Shown here in pieces: positions 21,701 to 47,698 of a stretch of DNA of 64,000 nucleotides; the first letter of the stretch is position 1, and each line of letters opens with the position of its first letter. The notes under the pieces are model-generated. The model was not told the origin of the DNA. It did no database searches and saw only the letters and a program-made list of their open reading frames with translations. Both the position numbers and the translations under genes were made by a program. Source of the DNA: Gorsachius magnificus (taxonomy: Eukaryota; Chordata; Aves; Pelecaniformes; Ardeidae); contig CM067086.1 of the NCBI GenBank assembly GCA_034008185.1, forward strand, positions 1,984,001-2,048,000, written 5' to 3'.

Positions 21701-24700
21701 AGCTCCAGCGCTGCCTTGGTCTGAGGTGGCCGCTGCGAAGTCTAATTATAGGCCTCACGCAACTGCTTTGGCTCTACTTAAGGCTTTGGGTAACGCTTTT
21801 TTTTTTTTTTTGCTAAACGTGCACCTCAGAGCCCGGCGGGCCGTTGCTCGCTGAGGGGTGCGGCGCTGGGCCTGGGGAGTGATCTCCCCTGCTCCCTGAA
21901 ATCTGCGGCCTGCTGAGGGTAAAGACATTGCCCTTCAGCGGCTCCTACTTCCATCAGTCTTTTGATGCTGCTTACGGCAGTTTAGAAACGTGAGGCACCC
22001 AGGCCTAATGTTAAAAAGGGGGGAGCCGGTCTGTACCGGTGGGAGCTCCCACGTTACTCCGGTGTAAACGTCCCTATGGGTATGTCATTTGAAAAATATT
22101 TAACTTGGCGGGGGGGGGTGGGGGGGGGAAGCTTCCTGAGCCCCCTTGTGTCCTCAAACAGCTGTGGTTTAAAGCCAAGCAAACTTTAAACAGAAAGTAG
22201 CTCCCTGTAGCGTTGTTTTAGAAGTGAATCTACTCAGTGACTTGAAATACAAAGCTCGCTTAACTGAGAGGTTCAAGGGGGCTCTGCTTGTTTTGCTTCC
22301 AGTTCTGAGTGGCTGTGCTTGGAACCCTGCAGCATGCTGTCTGCTTGATGCTGAGACCTCCTTTATTACCATGCCTGTGTTATCACTGTCGAGCTTTCTC
22401 TATTAGCACTAGCCTGGTAACTATGTTTTAGCACTGTCTGCCGTAGAATCGTTTAGCTTGGAAAAGACCTTTAAGATCTGAGTTATCTGTGGCTTGTTCT
22501 GAACCCTTAATTGTGGGTAAAGCATGAAGACTGCCCTTAGTTGTCTCTATTCTAGCCAGATATAACTGTGACTTACCTCAGATTGAAGGCTTAAGAGATC
22601 CAGTAGTTCTGCATATCATGGTGATCTCCTGTAGACTGTAGTGTTTGCGTTGTTGTCTTCTTCTTGCAGAAATACAAATGGCTTTTCAGTCAAAGAAGCA
22701 GTGCGTCAGCAAAACAGCAGATCTAGAGTTCAACAAAGATCCCAATTTTAACTTTAGCTCAAACGTTGCAGCAGATGGTGTCTTCAAAGCTACAAACCAA
22801 GGGTAAATGAAAGTAAAATGTTGATGGGTTTATTACTTGGCAGATGTCCCAAAGGTGGCTTTGTGTTTTGCAGATTTTGTCAAACTAACGTACTTGCTAA
22901 TTTGCAAGTATGCAATGGTCTCCTGGTAATTGTATTCTACCCATCTTTTAAGGTTGCCTAAATCTACCAAGAAATTGGAACCGCTTTCAAAGAAGACATC
23001 TGCAAGAGGGTATGTTTCCTCAAATTTCTATTAGTTGCCCTCATGCAGCAATGTTCCCTCTTGGAGGGTTATGATGAGCTCTTGCTCGTGTACAGCTTTC
23101 TTGCCAAGTTTCCTGATTAAAGCTCTTGGTCAGAAACCAGAGCAAATGCTTCAAAATAGGCCACGTTTGTGGAAGTAAAAGAGAAGGTGCATAACACTGA
23201 CGTTTTTGCCCCTGAATCTTTGATGTTTGGCTCTACAGACCTCTCAACAGATACAAACTAGAAGCAGAGCTGAAGACCAAGAATCAGCTGTTAGAAACAG
23301 CCAAACAACAGCTACACTCCAGACTAACAGCAGCACAGGTAAGGAAAGTGGGGGGGAGAAATAAATAAATCATTGAATAATTCCTATACTCTGGTCCCTG
23401 CAGGGTCAGATCAAAGGACTGTCTTGCTCATTTTTCTGTCTCCATCAGAGATTTGGGTGGGCTGGGTTTTCTTCTCTGACCTCTGTGGTATCTGCTAGAA
23501 CCTGGAAATCAGTGGAGCTGCAGCTGTATTTGGATGGATAATATATTCAGATCACTGTTAGCTCCTAACATACGTAGATAAGCTATTCAGTTTCCTTGTT
23601 CCTTTTGCCTAGTCTCTCCTAGCTTTGTTAACCCACCAGGTAGTGTGGTGTGGAAGTGCATACAGCACTGAAGATGCAGGCTCAGGAATGTGTGTGGTCT
23701 CATTTTGGTAACAAAGAACATTCTATTTGGATTTTGGTCACTGCACTAAGCTTGAGGGACAGTGACCGCATTATCTTCTGAGTATTTAATGCAGAGCTCA
23801 GTTTATATAGGCTTATGTTTCTTCATGTGCTGTTGTGTCATATTGTTGCCTAATCTTACAGTGTCTCTGTATTCTTCTGCAAATTTCTTCTTGTCTGCTC
23901 AGCACTGGTGAGACCAAACCTGGCATACCACTGTGTCCCTCTGGGCTCCTGGTACAAGTGAGACATGGACATAGTGGAGAGGGTCCAGCAAAGGGCCACT
24001 AAGATGATTCAGGGACTGGAGGAAAGGCTGAGAGAGCTGGGACTGTTCAGTGGATTCTGTCTCAAACAGATTTGACTTTTTCGAATCAAGTTCAGGTTCA
24101 GAATTGTCACCTCATTATTTGCCGCCTCCACAGATCACTGGAGGACACACTTAGCACAGTTGCTGTCATGTGCAAGAGGCCCTGCTGGTAACCTTCCGTT
24201 GTAAAAGCTCACTTTATTTCCTAGTTCTCAACCAGTTACTAATCTGTGAGGTGATCGTCCCTCCTATCTCACAGCTTGATTTCTTTAAGAGCCTTTGTGG
24301 GACCTCCTATGAAATGTTCAAAAGGCTCCTGACGCTATCAGCTAGATCACCCTAATCCGCGTGCTTATTGATTCTCTCGGAGAATTGCGTTCAACTTGTG
24401 AGGTTGATCAGCTTATCCGATTGCCTGGTAATATCTGAACTGTGTAGGGAATAAGGCTGTGGCTTAAAGAGTCTAAGATGCCCTCTTCCCACTGTTTATA
24501 TGCTCTTCTATGCATCAAACTCTTGAATTATTTATATATATGAGAGGGAGCACAAGAAAAGACATGCTAGGATTACCTGAAAGGAATTAATCTCTAGGAT
24601 CCATTTTTGCCTACCAATGGCTATGACATGTGGATGTGATAAATGCATTAATCCTGTCAAGAAGCAGGAGTAAAGGTCTGCAACAGATTAATTTGCTGTG

Positions 24701-27048
24701 GTGGTAGAGTTGGAAGGGGAAGATCTGATTCTTGGTGCTAGTGGAGCACTTGCTAAGCCATTAGCATTGCACTCGGTATTACTGACTAACGAGAAAGAAA
24801 ATCTTCTTGGAGACTTGATTCACTTACAACACATGTTAATGACAGGGCACTATAAAGGAGTTGAAGGAGGAGAAAGAAGACCTGGTACAAGAAGTTGAGA
24901 AGCTCAAGAAATTTCAGGAGACTTGCATGGTGATTTTAGAAAGCAGAAACATTGATCCTGGTAAGGACGATGCATTTCACGTGCCATTCTGGTATTCGTT
25001 CTTCAGAACACTTGTCTTTTTCTTTTCTTTTCCCTGTTGTGACTGCTCATAAGACATTTGGACTCTGCTCCCTTGCTAAGGAAATGCTGCTGTAACTCCA
25101 AGTTGAGGATTGTTTTGTTAGCTTAAAAGAAGCTGCTTCCTGTAGTAGGCCCTGTCCTGGATGAATTTTGAAAATAATTTAGTCTTGTAGAAATTTACTC
25201 TGAAAAGCTGTTGGTTCTTACATGCAAAGTTATCTGTCTATTAGAGGTTCACTAATGCATCTCGTAAATTAGTTACAGGCAGCAACATTTTGGAGGAGGA
25301 AGAAAAGACACAGGAATGCCAGAAGCAGACGATGGTAAGAAAATTTCAAAATGGGCTTTGCGAGGTCTGTGTGCCGCTGCCCTTTCCTGCTGATGTTATG
25401 GAAGCAGCTGCTGAGACTTGCATTTATTTGCGTTACATTAAACCATTTTCTTTTTGGCTCTCCAGCTGTTAACTGAGAAGCTCGTTGAAGATTTGAGGCT
25501 ATTTAATCAAACAGCTGCAAAAGAAAAGGAGGTGCTTCAGGTAAGGCTGTGGCTCTTTCAGACTCAGCCAGGTGATGAGCGCTTGGTGCTGGGTGAGGTT
25601 ATTTTGCTCCTCTCCATGCTGCTCTGCTCTCTACACAAACTACAGTGAAAGCCTGCAGCGTAACTCGTCTTTTGCTAGACGTGCATTAAGGAAACCACGT
25701 GTTACTCCCCTTCTAAATACAGGGCTTAAAGAAAAGTTTATGGTGGGGTGATGTTAGTTCTCATCTCAGTCATTTCAAATTGAATCCTATACACCTGAAC
25801 TTGAAATGAGGTCAAAGACAAAATTGATATTAATGTGATATTAAAGCGATATTAATGACTGGTAGCTCTCAAGTTACACTGAATCAGTTCCAAGGTAAAG
25901 ATGTATGCCAGTACTGGAAATGGATCTGTCTCTGCTTAGACCAGCTCCTCTCTCTAGAGAGAGAGTTTCCGAGGCTGCAGGTAGCTGTAAGCAGCACCAG
26001 CAGAATGCTGGTCCTCCAGTCTGGCTGTAACACTGGCATCCACAATGCTCGATCTAACCTGCAGAGCATTGCAGACCAGTGACCTCAGGGAACAAAGAGG
26101 TGCGCAAGCACAAGCAACGTCAGTAATACTATTTTGTCTTTATACTGACCAAACCAGTCATTAAGTTCTAGTTCTACAATTCCGCGTACAAAGTTTAAAA
26201 GCTAATTCATGAAATGGCTGTTAGAGAAGACTTCCCAAACTTTAGGCACAGATAAACTGCCATTTTCCTCAAGGAACAGAGGTGGGCCCCTGACTCCAAG
26301 AAAGATGTTGCATTGCTGGAACATCTCCAGAGGAGAGCCACAAAGCTGGGGAGGGGTCTGGAACACAAGTCTTACGAGGAGCGGCTGAGGGAACTGGGGG
26401 TGTTTAGTCTGGAGAAGAGGAGGCTGAGGGGAGCCCTCATCGCTCCCTACAACTGCCTGACAGGAGGGGGGAGCCAGGTGGGGGTCGGTCTCTTCTCCCT
26501 GGTAACAGATGATAGGACGAGGGGGAATGGTTTGAAGCTGCGCCAGGGCAGGTTTAGGTTGGACATTAGGAAAAACTTCTTCACTGAGAGGGCTGTCAGG
26601 CTCTGGAATGGGCTGCCCAGGGAGGTGGTGGAGTCCTCATCCCTGGAGGGATTTAAAAGAAGGATGGATGAGGTGCTGAGGGACAGGGTTTAGTGGTGGG
26701 ATGGCAGGGTGAGGTTAACGGTTGGACCTGATGATCTTAAAGGGCTTTTCCAACCAAAGCGATTCTATGAGTCTAAAAGGCATCCCAGTCAGGCTAGACT
26801 CATCTCAGTTTAGCAGGGAAGACCCTGCTGAAGAGTTCAAGTGCTTTAGAACTTGGCTTTGCTGTTTGGTACTTCTGTGTCAGTGAAATGTGGTTTACGC
26901 TGACTTCTCTACGCAGGCGGAGATGGCCAAATGGAAGTTGGCAGAAGAAGGGAGACTCCAGTCCCTGGAGAAGCATTCCTCGTTTCAAGCAGAGATTAAG
27001 GAATGTTCCGCCATACTGGATGAGTTGGAGCAGCTCGTGGCTATGTGA
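21517..27048 (+). CDS. KNSTRN: Small kinetochore-associated protein (kinastrin/SKAP)
   Basis: A mitotic adaptor that, in the known family, works with astrin (SPAG5) at spindle microtubule plus ends and kinetochores. Coding exons are 21517-21580, 22670-22802, 22953-23009, 23239-23338, 24846-24960, 25279-25334, 25466-25540 and 26917-27048. All introns are GT-AG and phases agree, giving 243 aa against about 316 for the long human form. Residues 6-9 form S-R-I-P, a canonical SxIP EB1-binding motif. From about residue 85 to the end the protein is predominantly heptad-like coiled coil, with recognisable stretches such as [13 protein letters not shown] and C-M-V-I-L-E-S-R-N. The chosen start gives a short N-terminus resembling the short mitotic isoform. 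Identity comes from recalled similarity and from its place between DISP2 and IVD. CR1 insertions lie in introns 4 and 7. Confidence 0.93.
22443..22481 (-). mobile_element. Old CR1 tail remnant
   Basis: About 39 bp resembles the antisense CR1 end (tagaatcgtttagcttggaaaagacctttaagatc). It lies in KNSTRN intron 1. Confidence 0.55.
22670..22802 (+). CDS. KNSTRN: KNSTRN exon 2
   Basis: The acceptor is cttcttcttgcag and the donor gtaaat. It encodes a Lys/Asn/Phe-rich segment of low predicted order. Confidence 0.85.
22953..23009 (+). CDS. KNSTRN: KNSTRN exon 3
   Basis: The 57-nt exon follows atcttttaag and ends at gtatgt. It is basic ([11 protein letters not shown]) and precedes the coiled coil. 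Its length is divisible by three, and both flanking junctions are phase 2, so skipping would keep frame. Confidence 0.85.
23239..23338 (+). CDS. KNSTRN: KNSTRN exon 4 (coiled-coil start)
   Basis: The acceptor is ggctctacag and the donor gtaagg. The sequence [19 protein letters not shown] begins the conserved coiled coil. Confidence 0.93.
23897..24052 (+). mobile_element. CR1 internal fragment
   Basis: A sense CR1 segment from the end of ORF2 (counterpart of the gagccctg...ggacatgga and aaagggccactaagatgat regions), without its 3' tail. It lies in KNSTRN intron 4. Confidence 0.75.
24846..24960 (+). CDS. KNSTRN: KNSTRN exon 5 (coiled coil)
   Basis: The acceptor is taatgacag and the donor gtaagg. 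It encodes the most conserved stretch, [14 protein letters not shown], which corresponds to human residues L-E-K-F-R-D-N-C-L-A-I-L-E-S-K. Confidence 0.94.
25279..25334 (+). CDS. KNSTRN: KNSTRN exon 6
   Basis: The donor is gtaaga. Two in-frame acceptors lie 6 nt apart: exon starts at 25273 or 25279. The downstream one fits human spacing better. It encodes an acidic Glu-rich helix. Confidence 0.82.
25466..25540 (+). CDS. KNSTRN: KNSTRN exon 7 (coiled coil)
   Basis: The acceptor is ggctctccag and the donor gtaagg. It is exactly 25 codons, including [12 protein letters not shown], the counterpart of human E-E-L-K-L-F-N-E-T-A-K-K. Confidence 0.93.
26283..26770 (+). mobile_element. CR1 LINE 3' part
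   Basis: A sense CR1 in KNSTRN intron 7, ending gatgatcttaaaggg and then gattctatga. The open 126-codon frame at 26313-26693 is a CR1 remnant, not a host gene. Confidence 0.93.
26917..27048 (+). CDS. KNSTRN: KNSTRN exon 8 (C-terminus)
   Basis: The acceptor is cttctctacgcag. It encodes the last 43 residues, ending E-L-E-Q-L-V-A-M and TGA, which resembles the human end E-M-E-Q-L-L-E-M. No AATAAA or ATTAAA is seen between the stop and the decamer array at 27356. Confidence 0.92.
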   Translation, partial: AEMAKWKLAEEGRLQSLEKHSSFQAEIKECSAILDELEQLVAM

Positions 27049-27355
27049 GGCACGAGGACGGACTGAACTGTCTGGGGGGTTTTTTTTGTGGTGTGTTTTT
27101 TTTTTTTTTTCTTGGATGTTTTACTCCCAAGATTTGGTGGTTTCTGCATTGCAAACTCGGTTCTGGCATTTGGTGGTCTGAGACAAGGAGCGGGTCGCTG
27201 CTGTGGGGTGGGGTGGGGCCGGGATGGGCACTCGGGGAGCGCGACGGGGGCTCCTGGCTCCCTCTGCCCACGCTCCCCGCACGCCTCGCTGGCCCACGGG
27301 GCCTCCCTCGCTCCCGGCCTTGCAACTGCTGCTGGGTTTGGGTGACCAATTAAGA

Positions 27356-27747
27356 AGAATCTCTTAGATCCTAGATCTCTTAGGACTCTTAGGATCTCTT
27401 AGGATCCTAGCCAGGATCTCTTAGGATCTCTTAATCTCTTAGGATCTCTTAGGATCTCTTGATCCTTAGGATCTCTTAGGATCTCTTAGGATCTCTTAGA
27501 TCTCTAGGATCTCTTAGGATCTCTTAGGATCTCTTAGGATTCGTTAGGATCTCTTATGATCTATTATGATCTCTTGGATCTCTTAGGATCTCTTAGGATC
27601 TCTTAGGATCTCTTAGGATCTCTTAGGATCTCTTAGGATCTCTTAGGATCTCTTAGGATCTCTTAGGATCTCTTAGGATCTCTTAGGATCTCTTAGGATC
27701 TCTTAGGATCTCTTAGGATCTCTTAGGATCTCTTAGGATCTCTTAGG
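27356..27747. repeat. Decamer tandem array (ATCTCTTAGG)n
   Basis: About 39 units of a 10-bp repeat. The left part (27356-27575) is degenerate; the right part (about 27581-27747) is perfectly homogeneous for roughly 17 units and runs directly into antisense CR1 sequence. It fills the middle of the KNSTRN-IVD spacer. Confidence 0.97.
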
Positions 27748-27911
27748 TTGGAAAAGCCCTTTAAGATCATCGAGTCCAACCTTTAACCTCACCCTGCCAT
27801 CCCACCACTAAACCCTGTCCCTCAGCACCTCATCCACCCTTCTTTTAAATCCCTCCAGGGATGGGGACTCAACCACCTCCCTGGGCAGCCCATTCCAGAG
27901 CCTGAAAGTGT
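27748..27911 (-). mobile_element. CR1 LINE 3' fragment (antisense)
   Basis: The antisense CR1 3' UTR begins ttggaaaagccctttaagat. The CATAGAAT octamers that should precede it are replaced by the decamer array. It ends at the edge of the IVD CpG island. Confidence 0.9.
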
Positions 27912-28057
27912 ACCGGAGGGATGCGGACACCCGTGTCGCTGCTCGCTGCCCCGCCTCTAAGCCGGGCCCCACCGGGGGGGCGGGCGGCGGGGCGGAGCGG
28001 GGCTCTCCCCCGGGGGCCGGGCCGCGCCTGCGCGCCGGGGCCGGTCCTGAGGCAGCC

Positions 28058-43727
<15,670 letters not shown>

Positions 43728-46700
43728 CGTCCAGCAGTGGAGAGGCAGCACCCTGACCACCACGAGGCCTTTGACCATAGAGGCTGGAGCGCACAGCTTT
43801 TTTCTTTTTTTTTTTTTTTTTTTTTTTTTGCTTCCTGCTTGTGATTCTGTGGTCGCTTGTGGACTCTTTTCTGCCTGCTCTGTGAACAGATGCTGCTGGA
43901 CTGGGCTTTGACAGAATGAATCAGACGGTCGCACGGAAGGAAAAGTGGAGTGGTTTTCCCTTCTTGTGATCATCCTGGTTCATCCTGTTCGTAAGCCATC
44001 CTGATTCTCAGCATTACAGAGCTGAGGTTCATCCAGGGGACATCTTGCCATCGAAGCAGGCTGGTGAGCTGTGTGCCTAGAACAAGAGGCAGCCATTGCT
44101 GAGCACAGAAATTCAACCCAAAAGGAAAGAAAAAAAAAAAAAGGACAATAAGGGAACAATTTTGTTCTTTTAAAAAAACCTGAGTGCCATTAAGTAGCTA
44201 GCGTTCAGCATAGCACCAGTGGAAGGTGAAATTTCCCATTGTGCCCTTCCAGTGGGATGAATAGTTTCTATTCTGGGAACCTGCTGCCAACTGCATCACG
44301 GGGGTGGCCGTCGTGAACACTCAAGCATCATCGATGCACAAGCAGTGTTTTAGGTGATGCTTCCTAAAACCTCGTTAAAATACCCCATCTGTTTCTTTGC
44401 ATACTTCCCTTCCTATTCCTGCTGGTTCTCAAGATATTTCAGCGCAGCCCCGAGTCTTTGCTGCTCTGATTGACTGCCTCCCGCTGGGTTATTCATTCAG
44501 AGGTGTCGCCATCCATCATTCCGGGAACAGTTGAAACGTCAGACCTGTATTGTGACACCCATGAATGAAGCAGGCAGGAGGAGGTTGACTTTTTGGGTTG
44601 GGGTTATTTGGGTTTTTTCTAAAGGTTGTTCTTTTGGCAAAAGCCTGTACTCGCACTCCACCTTCGGTTGGCCAGGGAAGCCAGGGCGAGCGCAGCCGTA
44701 TTTGTGGGTGTTTTCGGTGTGTATTATATCCAGCAAATTGAAGTTTACCTAGCTTTATTAAAGAAAATTGCACGGTATACTGCCAGCTTTAAAGAGTGAA
44801 TCACAAAGGAAAATTGGATGTTGTAAATATGACAGAATAATTAATTAAACAGTTGCCATGCAGGCAACCTCCCAGCAGTTTTAACAAAAAAGAGCTTAAA
44901 GCTGTGTGTATCTTTGTGGTTGTAGTTGACATCTGTCTGTGCTAGGTGACAGTTGACTAATGCAGAATTTTAAAATGCCACAGACTGAAGAAAAACTCGC
45001 TTTCCTGAATCGCCAGGGAGGTCAGCAAGTGTTTATGGGAGTTACAAAACCGCACTTCACTGAGAGCTGGAAAAAGCTGCTAGCGCCGTGGTGGTAGCGC
45101 CTTCCTCCTAAACGTCACGTTTACGCAGCTGTGGTGGATGGCTGTCGCTCTGGAAGCGTCCCCAGGTTTGGTTTTCAGCCTCCATCTCTGGATGGAGGTA
45201 GCGGAGAGTGGACAGAGGTGGCCTGCCAAGAATATCTTGTTGAGCTGCCCCTGAAAGGGCTTTGGAAATGAGCCCTGACGTGCAAAGTGAAGTGCACTTC
45301 ATGTGAAACACCAAGTGCATTACTGTCCGTTAATGTAAGAATTTATTTATGTGACCAGACATTTGTATTTTATCACAGAGTCATTGCAGATGCCGTCTGC
45401 TCCTGGAGGTGCAAGTCCCAAAATCACTGCAGTTGCTACGTCCCGTGAAAGGCAGAGGGCAGGAGTTTTCAGGTTTGCCCAAGCCATGTGGATAGCAGAT
45501 TCCTGCTCCGAGGAGTAAGAGCTGGGGTTTCTGTGTCCCAGTGAAATGGCAAATCTAACTGGAGAGGTGGTGGGAGCACTTGCAGGGGTGGTGAGGAGCG
45601 CAGGCACAGCGTCTCCAACACACATCGGAAACTCGTATTTTACCCGTGTGTTCTTCAGCTCTTTAACATGGGACTGAACCACTGCAGTCTTCCTTGAAGG
45701 CTCTCAGAAGAGCACGGGACCTGAATCGCTGTGTTGTGATCTGTCTCTGGCCGGAGGAGCTTCTCTAACAAGTGTCGGAGCCACATCAGGACGTTGTGAG
45801 ATTCAGATTATTAAAAAAAGGTTTTCTAGGCTGGAAGGGACCTGCCGATTCTTAAACCCGTCCTGTAACACTGGAGAGGTCTCATTTTTTTCATACACAT
45901 AATAAATAATGCCTTCACCTTCTAGGCTGATCAGCACCTTGGAGTTAAAGGTAAAATGTCTCAATGTCTAATGCATCGCCGGGACAGGGTGGGGGGAGAG
46001 ATGCATAAATCTGAGGCAAGGTTATGTTAATCAAACCTTGCCTCCACAGCAGCGCTGCCTTGGGAAGGGGCTGGCTCGCCTTGCGCTGAGCAGGTTTCGC
46101 TGTGGTATAAAAGGAAGGGCTGGGGAGGGTCCTTCGGGGGATAAGGGGTTTAATCTTTACACGATGCTATAAAAATAAGCTGTTGCTGGGTGGCCTGCCT
46201 TCCTGTGGGGCGTTCCCCAGCAGCGGGCGGGCGCAGAACTCGACCGGTACCGCTGCGCCCAGGCTGGCAGCAGCAACGGGTGCAGCGTTGCGTTCCCTTG
46301 TTCTCCCTCCCACTTTCTTACCAACCACAGCTTTTTCCCCTAAGTCTCATTCTTATAAAACAAAAAGTATATATATATATTTAGTGATACAGCTGGGCTG
46401 TGCCTCAGGCCTCCTCTGGAGAGCAGCAGAGCTAATAGGGAAAACGTGCAGGGGTGCTGTGTCCTCGGACGTGATCTTAACGGCGTCTGCTCCGAATCTG
46501 TAAGGGGCACTGTCGCAGCCTGAGGAGGCTCTGGCTGATGCAGGGCGGGGTAGGATGGGCTGCACCTCTCCCAGGTTTTGGGATCGCTTTCCCCTGTTTG
46601 CAGGAGGCTGGCTACCAAGGAGAGAAAGCAGGGAGAGCAGAGGGAATTACTCACGAAGGTAAACAGAGAGTTTATTTTAGCAGCGTGTATGAAACATGGG

Positions 46701-46796
46701 GATTTTGGAGAAGGTGGGTTCACAGGGAAGCGTCTCGTAGCTTATTGGGAACCCACAAACACTGCCTGTCCCGGATGGAGAACCCGCACCCAGCAG
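43728..46796 (+). other. IVD: IVD 3' UTR and downstream DNA
   Basis: No coding exon is seen. A T run lies at 43805-43829. Candidate poly(A) signals are ATTAAA at 44757-44762 and AATAAA at 45901-45906. A short antisense CR1-like remnant lies near 45829-45870. Which signal ends the IVD transcript cannot be settled from sequence. Confidence 0.55.
44757..44762 (+). terminator. IVD: Candidate IVD poly(A) signal ATTAAA
   Basis: The first common poly(A) hexamer after the IVD stop, about 1 kb downstream. Confidence 0.45.
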
Positions 46797-47698
46797 CACA
46801 GAATCCCAGACTGGCAAGGGTTGGAAGGGACCTCGGGAGATCACCCAGTGCCACCCCCCTGCTCAAGCAGGTTCTCCTAGAGATGTTACACAGGACTTCA
46901 TCCAGGCGAGGGTTGAATATCTCCAGAGAAGGAGACTCCACAGCCCCCCTGGGCAGCCTGGGCCAGGGCTCCAGCACCCTTAGAGTGAAGAAGTTTTTCC
47001 TCATGTTCAACTGAAACCTCTTATGTCTCAGTTTGTGCCCATGGCCCCTTGTCCTGGCGCTGGGCACCACTGAGAAGAGTCTGGCTCCATCCTCGTGACC
47101 CCCACCCTTGAGAGATTTGTAGGTGTTGATGAGGTCCCCTCTCAGCCTTCTCTTCTCCAGGCTGAACAAGCCCAGCTCCCTCAGCCTTTCCTCCTAGGGG
47201 AGATGCTCCAGTCCCTTTATCATCCTTGTTGCCCTCCTCTGGACTCTCTCCAGGAGTTCCTCATCTTTCTTGAACCGGGGAGCCCAGAACTGGCCCCAGT
47301 GCTCCAGGTGGGGTCTCCAGGGCAGAGCAGAGGGGGAGGAGAACCTCCCTCGCCCTGCTGGCCACGCTCCTCTGAATGCACCCCAGGGTGCCATTGGCCT
47401 TCTTGGCCACCAGGGCACCCTGCTGGCTCATGGCCAGCTTGTCATCCCCCAGGACTCCCAGGTCCCTCTGGGCAGAGCTGCTTCCCAGCAGGTCAGCCCC
47501 CAGCCTGGACTGGTGCATGGGGTTCGACCTCCCCAGGGAGCAGCACTTGCCCGTGTTGAATTTCATCAGGTTCCCAATCCAGCCTGCCCAGGTCCTGCTG
47601 AATGGCAGCGCAGCCTTCCCATGGATCAGCCACTCCTCCCAGTTTGGTGTCATCAGCGAACTTGCTGAGGGTACGCTCTGTTCCCACGTCTAGGTCAC
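46797..47698 (-). mobile_element. CR1 LINE, 3' part including end of ORF2
   Basis: An antisense CR1 starting cacagaatcccagactggc, without perfect octamers. It extends back into the RT C-terminal region: on the minus strand, F-A-D-D-T-K-L-G-G is readable near 47638-47664, so the catalytic motif is intact here, though the element is strongly 5'-truncated. Confidence 0.93.

Noticed and set aside
43805..43829. Poly(T) run just after the IVD stop as the tail of an antisense retrocopy
   Set aside because: No gene-like sequence lies beside it; it is simply a homopolymer in the 3' UTR.
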